A stretch of DNA of 64,000 bases from Gemmataceae bacterium (GTDB lineage Bacteria; Planctomycetota; Planctomycetia; Gemmatales; Gemmataceae): positions 1-64,000 of the forward strand of contig LR594584.1 in NCBI GenBank assembly GCA_901538445.1, read 5' to 3'. Below are positions 54,601 through 64,000 of this stretch, in pieces. The stretch's first letter is position 1. Each line of letters opens with the position of its first letter. The notes below the pieces were generated by a model. It saw only the letters and a program-made list of their open reading frames with translations. It was not told the origin of the DNA and did no database searches. The translations under genes were made by a program, and so were the position numbers.

Positions 54601-55297
54601 CGCATCCCGACAACAGGCAAAGATAAATGTCCGGCAACCGCTTGCTGAGTTTGTCGTGTCCCACGGAACTGAGTCTGACCGCAAGGCAGTGAAGCGGTTC
54701 GAAAAGTTGATTAAGGACGAAATGAATGTCAAGGCGGTGCGGTTGCACGACCCGAGCGCCGGGCCGCTGCTCACCGTGAGTGCGAAACTCAACAAGAAGA
54801 CGGCTGCGGCAAAGCTCGGGGCCAAGTTCAAAGAAGCCGAAGCATCGCTAGTTTCGATGGACGCAACGGAACTCGCAGCGAAGCTCGATCAAGGTCAGGT
54901 TGAGATTGCTAGCGTCCTACTTGAGAAGGGTGATTTCACGATCGAGTACACAGCAAAGACTGGATGGGCCGGCGTTGCACACAAGGGAACACAGGTCGCA
55001 ATCAGCACGGCCATCACGGAGGAACTGAAGCTCGAAGGGCTGGCGCGCGACGTGGTGCGGCAGGTGCAGAACGCACGCAAGGACGCGAAGTTCCAGTTGC
55101 TCGACAAGATCGCACTCCACCTCGCCGCGGCGTCCGACGAGTTGACCAAGGCGATCGCCACGCACCAGAAGGACATCGCGACGGCGGTGCAGGCGGTCGA
55201 GTGGTCGGCCGCACCGCTCAACGGCGACGCACACACCGCGACCGTGAAGATCGACGGCCAGCCGCTCACCATCGCGGTGAAGAGGGTGGCGAAGTAG
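51680..55297 (+). CDS. ileS: isoleucyl-tRNA synthetase-like class I tRNA ligase
   Basis: 1205 residues. The first class I signature is divergent, [14 protein letters not shown] (55-68), and the KMSKS equivalent is MHKTAGNS (725-732); both match a known non-standard IleS branch. The editing domain is present ([13 protein letters not shown] at about 250), as are [10 protein letters not shown] near 490 and [20 protein letters not shown]. The C-terminal anticodon-binding domain includes [13 protein letters not shown] (about 915-927). At about residues 503-533 a Gly/Ser/Pro-rich insert, formed by repeat DNA, interrupts an otherwise conserved stretch. The start at 51680 is the first sensible ATG. 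Confidence 0.88.
   Translation: [1205 protein letters not shown]
53188..53277. repeat. repeat DNA inserted in frame inside ileS
   Basis: The segment consists of GGGAGTCAGGAGGCGGGAGG-type and CCGGACTCCGGACTCCGGACT-type short repeats that are partly complementary to each other. Its length keeps the reading frame and it adds about 30 residues ([15 protein letters not shown] to GLRTPD). Related IleS proteins go directly from EWFI.M to FR.EI. A repeat-insertion origin is an inference. Confidence 0.6.
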
Positions 55298-55305
55298 CCC
55301 AACCG

Positions 55306-55383
55306 CTTTCGAGCCACGGGGCTTGCCCCCGTGGTGCCCAGGCGCAATCAAGCACCACGGGGGCAAGCCCCGTGGCTCGAAAG
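55306..55383. repeat. 32-bp perfect inverted repeat, same family as 8900-8974
   Basis: Arms 55306-55337 and 55352-55383 are exact inverted copies, loop of 14 bases. It begins 8 bases after the ileS stop, so it may double as a transcription barrier. The rest of the gap to korA (to 55564) contains no gene I can support. Confidence 0.85.
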
Positions 55384-55564
55384 AGACATTCCTGTCCCAC
55401 TTCCCCGCGGGCGACGTTCTGAAGCCTGTCCAGATTCCGCCCTGGTCTGTACCCGCTCGCCGGTTGCGGAGTAAGATACTTCACAACCTCTGAGTCTCCC
55501 CCACACAACCCCCGGGCCATCTCTCCTGGCCCGAAGGCACTTTCCCCTCCGAGGATCCGGTTTC

Positions 55565-57535
<1,971 letters not shown>

Positions 57536-57614
57536 CCCCAAGGCCCACGCGTCGCGACGTGTGGGCCTCTGGCCGCCCAGTACACCCCACACAACCTCTA
57601 CCCACAAACTAACA

Positions 57615-58658
57615 ATGGCCGCCACGACCTCTCTGCCGACTCTCAAGCCCGACGACTTTAAGACCGACCAGGAAGTCCGCTGGTGCCCCGGGTGCGGCGA
57701 CTACTCGATCCTCGCCCAGATGAAGAAGGCGCTCGCCTCGCTGGGCGTGCCCCGCGAGAAGATCGCGTTCGTCTCGGGCATCGGCTGCTCGAGCCGGTTC
57801 CCGTACTACATGAACACCTATGGGTTCCACACGATCCACGGCCGCGCGCCGACGTTCGCGACCGGGCTGCGGCTCGCGAACCCGGACCTGCAGGTGTGGG
57901 TCGTCACCGGCGACGGCGACGGCCTGTCGATCGGCGGCAACCACCTGGTCCACGCGCTGCGGCGGAACGTGGACATCAAGGTGCTGCTGTTCAACAACGA
58001 GATCTACGGGCTCACCAAGGGCCAGTACTCGCCCGCGAGCCGGCTCGGCACGCCGAGCAAGACCAGCCCCGGCGGGTCGTTCGAGACGCCGGTGAAGCCG
58101 CTGTCGCTGGCGCTCGCCGCCGAGGCGACGTTCGTGGCCCGCACCATCGACCTCGACGTCCAGCACATGGTCGCCACGTTCCAGAAGGCCGCGGCGCACA
58201 AGGGCAGCGCGTTCGTCGAGATCTACCAGAACTGCAAGATCTTCAACGACGGCGTGTTCGAGTACGCCACCGACAAGAGCGTGAAGTCGGACAACCTGCT
58301 GTACCTGGAGCACGGCAAGCCGCTCATCTTCGGCAAGGACAAGAACAAGGGCATCCGGCTCACCGGGGTGAAGCCCGAGGTGGTGACCGTCGGCAAGGAC
58401 TGCCAGGTGGACGACCTGCTGACCCACGACGAGGCGAACGAGGACGCGACCCTCGCGTACCTGCTCAGTCGCCTGTCGCACGACACCGGCCCGGACGCGG
58501 TGAACCCGTTCCCCGAGCCGGTCGGCGTGTTCCGAAACGTCCGCAAGCCGACCTACGAGGAGCTCCTCGACGGCCGCATCAGTGACGCGGTCGCCAAGAA
58601 GGGCAAGGGCAAGCTCGAGGACCTGTTCAAGGCCGAGGACGTGTGGACGGTGTCCTGA
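57615..58658 (+). CDS. korB: 2-oxoacid:ferredoxin oxidoreductase, subunit beta
   Basis: 347 residues. The Fe-S ligands appear in VRWCPGCGDYSIL (Cys 24/27 region) and GIGCSSRFPYY. Thiamine diphosphate binding is shown by VTGDGDGLSIGGNH, followed by the usual NN in LLFNNEIYGLTKGQ. It binds TPP and passes electrons to ferredoxin, working with the alpha subunit. No ribosome site is seen directly upstream, so re-initiation from korA is possible. Confidence 0.94.
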   Translation: MAATTSLPTLKPDDFKTDQEVRWCPGCGDYSILAQMKKALASLGVPREKIAFVSGIGCSSRFPYYMNTYGFHTIHGRAPTFATGLRLANPDLQVWVVTGDGDGLSIGGNHLVHALRRNVDIKVLLFNNEIYGLTKGQYSPASRLGTPSKTSPGGSFETPVKPLSLALAAEATFVARTIDLDVQHMVATFQKAAAHKGSAFVEIYQNCKIFNDGVFEYATDKSVKSDNLLYLEHGKPLIFGKDKNKGIRLTGVKPEVVTVGKDCQVDDLLTHDEANEDATLAYLLSRLSHDTGPDAVNPFPEPVGVFRNVRKPTYEELLDGRISDAVAKKGKGKLEDLFKAEDVWTVS

Positions 58659-58660
58659 AG

Positions 58661-58755
58661 AATGTAAAATGAAAGAGGGGAAAAGTAAAAGGAAGACCGG
58701 GTGGCTCGGAGGCTCCCGGTCTTCCTTTTACTTTTCCCCTCTTTCATTTTACATT
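58661..58755. repeat. 41-bp perfect inverted repeat with A/G-rich arm
   Basis: Arms 58661-58701 and 58715-58755 pair exactly with a 13-base loop. The left arm is A/G-rich (AATGTAAAATGAAAGAGGGG and on) and strikingly different in composition from the surrounding DNA. It lies directly after the korB stop and ends 6 bases before the start of the CBS gene, so it may be both a terminator-type hairpin and a block to translation initiation. Confidence 0.9.
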
Positions 58756-58761
58756 GATCTC

Positions 58762-59274
58762 ATGCGCTGTCCCCTCTGTGAAACCGTGAACCCGCCCGGG
58801 GCCGACGCCTGCGAGAAGTGCCAGGCCCCGCTCACGGCGCTCGACACGCCCCTGGCCCAGGGGCCGCTCGAAGCCAACCTCCTGACTACCCCGGTTTCGG
58901 TCCTGGAGCCGCGGCCGCCGGTCACCGTGCCCGCCACAGGCACGCTCGGCGACGCGATCCGCCAGATGATCGACGTGCGCGTCGGCGCGGTCCTCGTCAC
59001 CGGCCCCGGCGGCGAACTCGTCGGCATCCTCACCGAGCGCGACTTCCTCACGAAAGTGGCCGGCGTCGCGGGCTACGAGTCCCTGCCCGTGTCACAGTTC
59101 ATGACCCGCGGCCCCGAGACGGTGGAGCCGACCGATGCCCTCGCGGTGGCGCTGGGCCGCATGGACGCCGGCGGCTACCGGCACCTCCCGGTCGTCCGCG
59201 ACGGCAAGCCGGTGGGCGTGATCTCCGTCCGCGACGTGCTCCGCTACCTCACCACGCTCGGCTCGGACGCGTGA
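58762..59274 (+). CDS. zinc-ribbon CBS-domain protein
   Basis: 170 residues. The N-terminus is a zinc ribbon, CPLCETVNPPGADACEKC (3-20). Two CBS units follow: about 60-105 (TLGDAIRQMIDVRVGAVLVT; VGILTERDFLTKV) and about 113-165 (VSQFMTRGPETVEPTDALAV; HLPVVRDGKPVGVISVRDVL). CBS pairs bind adenosyl ligands. The start has no Shine-Dalgarno sequence: upstream is the pyrimidine-rich arm of the 41-bp palindrome. Confidence 0.88.
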   Translation: MRCPLCETVNPPGADACEKCQAPLTALDTPLAQGPLEANLLTTPVSVLEPRPPVTVPATGTLGDAIRQMIDVRVGAVLVTGPGGELVGILTERDFLTKVAGVAGYESLPVSQFMTRGPETVEPTDALAVALGRMDAGGYRHLPVVRDGKPVGVISVRDVLRYLTTLGSDA

Positions 59275-59448
59275 ATCGTCGCGATCCGCTTGCCTACAGC
59301 CCCGCCGTCGGGTGAGATGGACACCGGGCGGTGCGGCCGGCGTACAATTTCCCGCGGCGATCGCACAAGACTCCCCGCAAGCCGCGGGCGACAATCGCAC
59401 CACTGCCCGCCTTACCGACCGTCCGTGACCGCCAGCCCCCTCCCCACC

Positions 59449-61986
59449 ATGCGCGTCCTCCTCGCTTGCTTCTGCGCTGCGTTTGCGTTCGTGAGCACGG
59501 CCGCGAGCGCCGCCGAGCCCGCACCCGCCAAGGTGGACTTCAACCGCGAGGTGCGGCCGGTCCTCGCGACGCTGTGCTACCAGTGCCACGGGCCGGACGA
59601 AAAGTCCCGCAAGGCGAAGCTCCGGCTCGACACCCGTGACGACGCGGTGAAGGCGGGCGCGATCGTGCCGGGCAAGCCGAACGAGAGCGAGCTCATCACC
59701 CGAATCTGTACGCCCGACGCCGACCTGCGGATGCCGCCCGACTCACTCAAGAAGCCGCCGCTCACGCCGGCGCAGGTCGACACGCTCAAGCGCTGGGTCA
59801 CCGAGGGCGCGAGCTACTCCGACCACTGGTCGTTCACCAAGGTGAGCCGGCCCGAGGTGCCGAAGCTGGACGCCCCGCCCTCCCCCGTCCGGAACGCGAT
59901 CGACAGCTTCATCCTCTACCGGCTCAAGCAGGAGGGCGTGAAGCCAGCGGCCGAGGCCGACAAGGTCACGCTGATCCGCCGACTGTACTTCGACCTCACC
60001 GGTCTACCGCCCACACCCGAAGAAGTGCGGGCGTTCGTCGCGGACGCGGCCCCGGACGCCTACGAGAAGCTGGTGGACAAGCTGCTCGCGTCCCCGCACC
60101 ACGGCGAGCGGCTCGCGGTGTGGTGGCTCGACCTCGTGCGGTACGCCGACTCGTGCGGCTACCACAGCGACAACCCGATCAACGTGACGCCGTACCGCGA
60201 CTACGTCATCAAGAGCTTCACGACGAACAAGCCGTTCGACACGTTCACCGTCGAGCAACTCGCCGGCGACCTGCTCCCGAACGCGACCCTCGAACAGCGC
60301 GTCAGCTCGGCGTACAACCGGCTGCTCCAGACCACCGAAGAGGGCGGCGCCCAGGCCAAGGAGTACATCGCGAAGTACGCCGCGGACCGCGTGCGGAACT
60401 ACGGGCAGGTGTGGCTCGGCGGCACGGTCATGTGCGCCGAGTGCCACAACCACAAGTTCGACCCGTACACCCAGGCCGACTTCTACGCGATCGCCGCGTT
60501 CTTCGCCGACATCCAGGAACCCGCTGTCGGCAACCGCGGCCCCGGCACGCCGGTCCCCACGCCCGAGCAGGAGGCGAAGCTCAAGGCGCTCGGCGAAGCC
60601 ATCACGGCGTCACAGGGCAAGCTCGCCGCCGCGGCGAAGGAGTACGCCGAGAAGGCCGACGCCTTCGCCGACGTCGAGAAGTGGACGAGCCCGCCGCAGG
60701 GGAAGAAGGCTCCGGCGGTGGTCGTCGTGCCGGCCGACCTCAAGGCGGTGGTCGCCAAGAAACCGGCCGACCGCACGCCCGCCGAGGTCGCGAAGCTCAC
60801 GGCGTTCGCACAGGCCAACGCGCCCAGCCTCAAGGCCGATCGCGACGCCATCGCGGCAGCGACCAAGACCCGCGACGACTTCGCCAAGACCGTTCCGCAC
60901 GTTCTGATGACGCAGAGCGGTCCGCCGCGAACGATCCGGATCCTCCCCCGCGGCAACTGGCTCGACGACAGCGGCCCCGTGGTGCTGCCGAACACGCCCG
61001 GGTTCCTTCCGCCGCTCGCCGCAAAGGCCGACCCGAAGGCACGGTACTCGCGGCTCGACCTCGCGAAGTGGACCGTCGCCCCCGACAACCCTCTCACCGC
61101 CCGCGTCACCGTGAACCGGCTCTGGCGGCTGTTCTTCGGGTACGGCATCGCGCGCTCGTTGGAGGAATCCGGCACGCAGGGGCAGTTGCCGACGCACCCG
61201 GAACTGCTTGACTGGCTCGCCACCGAGTTCCAGCAGAAGTGGGACGTCCGCCACATGATCCGACTCATGGTCACGTCGTCGGCGTACCGGCAGTCGTCGG
61301 CCGAGACGCCGTCGGTCCGCGAGCGCGACGTGGCGAACCGGCTGTTCGCCCGGCAGTCGCGGGAGCGGCTCGACGCGGAGTTCATCCGCGACTCGGCGCT
61401 CGCGATCAGCGGGCTGCTGAACCGCGAGGTCGGCGGGGCGAGCGTGAAGCCGTACCAGCCGCCGGGGTACTGGTCGGCGCTGAACTTCCCGACCCGCGAG
61501 TGGCAGAAGGATGCGGGCGAAAAGGTGTACCGCCGCGGGATGTACACGCACTGGCAGCGGTCGTTCCCGCACCCGGCGATGGTGGCGTTCGACGCCCCGA
61601 GCCGCGAGGAGTGCGCCTGCGACCGGCCCCGGTCGAACATCCCGCAGCAGGCGCTCGTGCTGCTGAACGACCCGGAGTTCGTCGAGGCCGCCCGCGTCTT
61701 CGGTCAGAAGGCGCTCGCCGAGGGCGGCAAGGACGACGCGAGTCGCGTCGCGTGGGCCTTCGAGCGCGCCACCGGCCGCAAGCCGACGCAACAAGAGGCC
61801 GCGGTTCTCGCGAAGGTGCTGGAGAAGCACCGGGCTGACTTCGCGGCCAAGCCGGCCGAAGCGAAGGCGCTCGTCGCGATCGGCGACGCCCCGGCTCCCA
61901 AGGACGCGAATCCCGAGGAACTCGCGGCGTGGACCAACGTGTGCCGCGTGATCCTGAACCTGCACGAGACGATTACGAGGCAGTGA
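59449..61986 (+). CDS. DUF1549/DUF1553 planctomycete cytochrome-type protein (third of three)
   Basis: 845 residues from ATG 59449 (MRVLLACFCAAFAFVSTAAS signal); an ATG at 59290 would add 53 residues before the signal. CYQCH near residue 44, MPPDSLKKPPLTPAQ, DUF1549 with YFDLTGLPPTPEEVRAF, the second motif CAECHNHKFDPYTQ, and DUF1553 with NPLTARVTVNRLWRLFFGYG. It precedes its DUF1501 partner, like the first set. Confidence 0.92.
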   Translation: MRVLLACFCAAFAFVSTAASAAEPAPAKVDFNREVRPVLATLCYQCHGPDEKSRKAKLRLDTRDDAVKAGAIVPGKPNESELITRICTPDADLRMPPDSLKKPPLTPAQVDTLKRWVTEGASYSDHWSFTKVSRPEVPKLDAPPSPVRNAIDSFILYRLKQEGVKPAAEADKVTLIRRLYFDLTGLPPTPEEVRAFVADAAPDAYEKLVDKLLASPHHGERLAVWWLDLVRYADSCGYHSDNPINVTPYRDYVIKSFTTNKPFDTFTVEQLAGDLLPNATLEQRVSSAYNRLLQTTEEGGAQAKEYIAKYAADRVRNYGQVWLGGTVMCAECHNHKFDPYTQADFYAIAAFFADIQEPAVGNRGPGTPVPTPEQEAKLKALGEAITASQGKLAAAAKEYAEKADAFADVEKWTSPPQGKKAPAVVVVPADLKAVVAKKPADRTPAEVAKLTAFAQANAPSLKADRDAIAAATKTRDDFAKTVPHVLMTQSGPPRTIRILPRGNWLDDSGPVVLPNTPGFLPPLAAKADPKARYSRLDLAKWTVAPDNPLTARVTVNRLWRLFFGYGIARSLEESGTQGQLPTHPELLDWLATEFQQKWDVRHMIRLMVTSSAYRQSSAETPSVRERDVANRLFARQSRERLDAEFIRDSALAISGLLNREVGGASVKPYQPPGYWSALNFPTREWQKDAGEKVYRRGMYTHWQRSFPHPAMVAFDAPSREECACDRPRSNIPQQALVLLNDPEFVEAARVFGQKALAEGGKDDASRVAWAFERATGRKPTQQEAAVLAKVLEKHRADFAAKPAEAKALVAIGDAPAPKDANPEELAAWTNVCRVILNLHETITRQ

Positions 61987-62039
61987 CTTCACAAGCCCGC
62001 AGCACAGCATGAGCCAACCGACCGGAAGCGGAAGCCAAG

Positions 62040-62389
62040 ATGAAGTGCGTTTGCCTCAAGCACGGGGACAGCCCTCACTACTCTGCGTGCCACCATGTGC
62101 GGGAGGCATGCAAGATGGGTGGTGCGTTACCGGACCTCGACCTTCCGGCGAGTGCCCTGATTTGCCGCACTGCCTAACTGCGCAGGTGCGCGAACTCCTC
62201 GACCAATTGCACCCATCGAACATCGACATCGATGGTAGCGACGACGAATGTGAGGAGAGCATCAAGAGGGTCTTCGACGCCTACGAGGCTCTCCAGTCAG
62301 GGATTGGCTACGGCCAACTGTGTACCGACTGCCTCTACGAAAAGACCGGCCTGGACCTCCTCCGCCCACCACTGAGCACCCACTCATGA
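62040..62389 (+). pseudogene. small Cys-rich protein gene, apparently frameshifted
   Basis: Reading from ATG 62040 gives MKCVCLKHGDSPHYSACHHV with regular Cys/His pairs, but it stops at TAA 62175-62177. The C-terminal part (AQVRELLDQLHPSNIDIDGS and GQLCTDCLYEKTGL) continues in another frame and ends in an ATGA overlap with the DUF1501 start (62386). One intact frame from ATG 62009 covers 126 residues, but its first half has poor codon usage for this genome compared with the 62040 frame. A frameshift around 62160-62177 best explains both. Function unknown. Confidence 0.45.
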
Positions 62390-63804
62390 ACGACTTCCTC
62401 CGCGCCGTTCGCCTCCACCAGCGCCGCACGTTCCTCACGCACGCCTGCCGCGGGGTCGGGGCGGTCGCGCTCGGCTCGCTGTTCGGCAATGCTCACGCGG
62501 CCGAGGACAAGTGGAAGGGCGTGGTCACGAAGCCGCACGTTCCGCCGAAGGCCAAGCGCGTCATATTCATTGTGCTCGCCGGCGGCGCGAGCCACCTGGA
62601 GTTGTTCGACAACAAGCCCGAACTCGCGAAGCAGCACGGCAAGGAGATGCCGCAGAGCATCACCAAGGGCCAGCCGATCGCGCAGCTCCAGGGCGCGAAG
62701 CTGACGTGCTTCGGCCCGCAGTGGGGGTTCAAGAAGCACGGCAAGAGTGGGCAGGAGATGAACGAACTGTTCACCCACCTGCCCGAGGTCGCCGACGACC
62801 TGTGCATCGTGCGGTCGCTCCACACGGAGGCGATCAACCACGACCCGGCGCACACGTTCATGAACACCGGCAGCAGCGTCTCGGGCCGGCCGAGCATGGG
62901 GTCGTGGCTCACCTACGGGCTCGGGGCCGAGGCCGACGACCTGCCGGGGTTCGTGGTGCTCACGTCGAGCCGCGGCGGGCAGATGCAGCCGATCGCGTCG
63001 CGGCAGTGGGCCGCCGGGTTCCTCCCCGGGCGGTTCCAGGGGGTCCACCTCCGCGGCCAGGGCGACCCGGTGCTGTACCTCACCAGCCCGCAGGGCGTCG
63101 GCCGCGACCAGCAGAAGGACGTGATCGACGCGGTCGGCCAGTTGAACCAGATCCACAACGCCGCGGTCGACGACCCCGAGGTCGCCACCCGCGTCGCGCA
63201 GTACGAACTCGCGTTCAAGATGCAGGCCAGCGTGCCGGCGCTCATGGACCTCAAGGGCGAGGACGCGAAGGTGCTGGAGAGCTACGGCGCCAAGGGGGCC
63301 GACGGGTCGTTCGCGGCGAACTGCCTGCTCGCCCGCCGGCTCGCCCAGAAGGGCGTGCGGTTCATCCAGCTCTACAACCGCGACTGGGACCACCACGGCG
63401 GCGTGAAGGACGGCATCAAGGGGAAGATCGAAGAAATCGACAAGCCGCTCGCGGCGCTCGTCAAGGACCTGAAGCGGCTCGGCATGTTCGACGACACGCT
63501 GATCGTGCTGACCGGCGAGTTCGGCCGCACGCCGATGTCGCAGGGCGGCAGCGGCCGCGACCACCACATGAAGGGGTTCTCGGTGGTGCTCGCCGGCGGC
63601 GGCATCAAGGGCGGCACGAGCTACGGCGCGACCGACGAGTTCGGGTACAACGCGGTCGAGAACGTGTTCCCGGTCCACGACCTGCACGCGACCATGCTGC
63701 ACCTGCTCGGGATCGACCACGAGCGGCTCACGGTGCGGTTCCAGGGCCGCGACTACCGCCTGACCGACGTTCACGGCCGCGTCGTGAAGGAGATCCTCGC
63801 GTAA
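62386..63804 (+). CDS. DUF1501 family secreted protein (third of three)
   Basis: 472 residues from ATG 62386 (MNDFLRAVRLHQRRTFLTHA, twin-Arg leader). DUF1501 marks: IFIVLAGGASHLELFDNKPE, RPSMGSWLTYGLGAEADD, LIVLTGEFGRTPMSQGGSG, RDHHMKGFSV and HDLHATMLHLLGIDHERLTV. It is coupled to the small frameshifted gene by ATGA and follows the third DUF1549/1553 gene. Confidence 0.93.
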   Translation: MNDFLRAVRLHQRRTFLTHACRGVGAVALGSLFGNAHAAEDKWKGVVTKPHVPPKAKRVIFIVLAGGASHLELFDNKPELAKQHGKEMPQSITKGQPIAQLQGAKLTCFGPQWGFKKHGKSGQEMNELFTHLPEVADDLCIVRSLHTEAINHDPAHTFMNTGSSVSGRPSMGSWLTYGLGAEADDLPGFVVLTSSRGGQMQPIASRQWAAGFLPGRFQGVHLRGQGDPVLYLTSPQGVGRDQQKDVIDAVGQLNQIHNAAVDDPEVATRVAQYELAFKMQASVPALMDLKGEDAKVLESYGAKGADGSFAANCLLARRLAQKGVRFIQLYNRDWDHHGGVKDGIKGKIEEIDKPLAALVKDLKRLGMFDDTLIVLTGEFGRTPMSQGGSGRDHHMKGFSVVLAGGGIKGGTSYGATDEFGYNAVENVFPVHDLHATMLHLLGIDHERLTVRFQGRDYRLTDVHGRVVKEILA

Positions 63805-63864
63805 CTTTCACGCGAGTGTCTCGCAACTGAGCTACCCCCCCGCACCACACCTGCGGTACCCTTC

Positions 63865-63894
63865 CCCCGCCTCGTCGCGACCACCGCGGCGGGG
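63865..63894 (+). terminator. possible weak terminator after DUF1501
   Basis: CCCCGCC (63865-63871) pairs with GGCGGGG (63888-63894), followed by a moderately T-rich CGGTTGTGTT. The T tract is poor, so this is a low-confidence call. Confidence 0.3.
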
Positions 63895-63936
63895 CGGTTG
63901 TGTTACCCAGTCGCCCGATCCTTGGAGATGCGTCTG

Positions 63937-64000
63937 ATGAAGTTGTTCACCACCTGTGCTATCGCTCTATCACTCGCCCTCGCCGCCCCGGCCCTCGCCC
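63937..64000 (+). CDS. start of a secreted protein, cut by the window end
   Basis: The ATG at 63937 begins MKLFTTCAIALSLALAAPAL, a signal peptide ending at an Ala site. GGAGA at 63924-63928 is at correct spacing; an in-frame ATG at 63928 overlaps that site. Nothing of the mature protein is visible. Confidence 0.7.
   Translation, partial: MKLFTTCAIALSLALAAPALA

Overview
The window is about 64 kb of very GC-rich chromosomal DNA from a planctomycete, most likely a member of the Gemmataceae. The basis is gene content: three DUF1501 / DUF1549-DUF1553 cytochrome-type gene pairs, a PVC-type CxxCH heme protein with a dehydrogenase-like N-terminus, two proteins with the Gemmata-type N-terminal repeat-companion domain (the family I know as TIGR02996), a hopanoid-type squalene synthase homologue, a surface protein carrying the LxVExLExRxxPA N-terminal motif, and many dispersed palindromes. 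No rRNA, tRNA, CRISPR array, phage region or transposase was recognised. Nearly all long alternative-frame ORFs are artefacts of the high GC content.

Layout. 1-7.3 kb: a partial 20-bp tandem repeat at the left edge, a large secreted protein, a membrane Ser/Thr kinase with leucine-rich-like repeats, and a squalene synthase homologue. 7.3-11.6 kb: the first DUF1549/1553 + DUF1501 pair, preceded by a gene-less inverted-repeat element (7331-7468). 11.7-19.1 kb: a small secreted membrane protein, a second 20-bp repeat array, ispG, several small hypothetical genes, a TIGR02996-type protein, a Gly-rich TPR protein and a two-gene ABC exporter. 19.2-23.5 kb: a TadE-TadE-TadG operon with a clear intrinsic terminator. 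23.8-31.7 kb: a PVC heme protein, a TerB-like protein, an Mrr-type restriction endonuclease, YgfZ, a degenerate LarA-like protein and a secreted DUF6263-like protein. 31.7-37.2 kb: the second DUF1501 / DUF1549-1553 pair, with partners separated by a GxxExxY gene flanked by inverted repeats. 37.4-41 kb: a possible PemK-type pair, a second TIGR02996-type protein, and an RNA 3'-end methyltransferase Hen1 without a visible Pnkp. 41-46.3 kb: a papain-like amidase gene overlapping tail to tail with a BatD-like membrane protein, a DUF58 protein, a Uma2 nuclease and glycerol kinase. 46.4-51.3 kb: a surface DUF922 putative protease, a small secreted protein and a cytoplasmic VWA protein. 51.6-59.3 kb: a divergent isoleucyl-tRNA synthetase with a repeat-derived in-frame insert, both subunits of a 2-oxoacid:ferredoxin oxidoreductase, and a zinc-ribbon CBS protein. 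59.4 kb to the end: the third DUF1549/1553 + DUF1501 pair and the start of another secreted protein.

Core metabolism in the window covers isoprenoid synthesis (ispG, feeding the squalene synthase homologue), glycerol entry (glpK), the ferredoxin-linked 2-oxoacid step (korAB) and translation (ileS). The envelope genes (Tad pilins, VWA/DUF58/BatD-like genes, heme proteins, DUF1501 proteins) are typical of planctomycete surface biology. The signals most worth a second look are the GxxExxY cassette and its empty relative, the 20-bp repeat arrays, the long perfect inverted repeats, the insert in ileS and the orphan Hen1.
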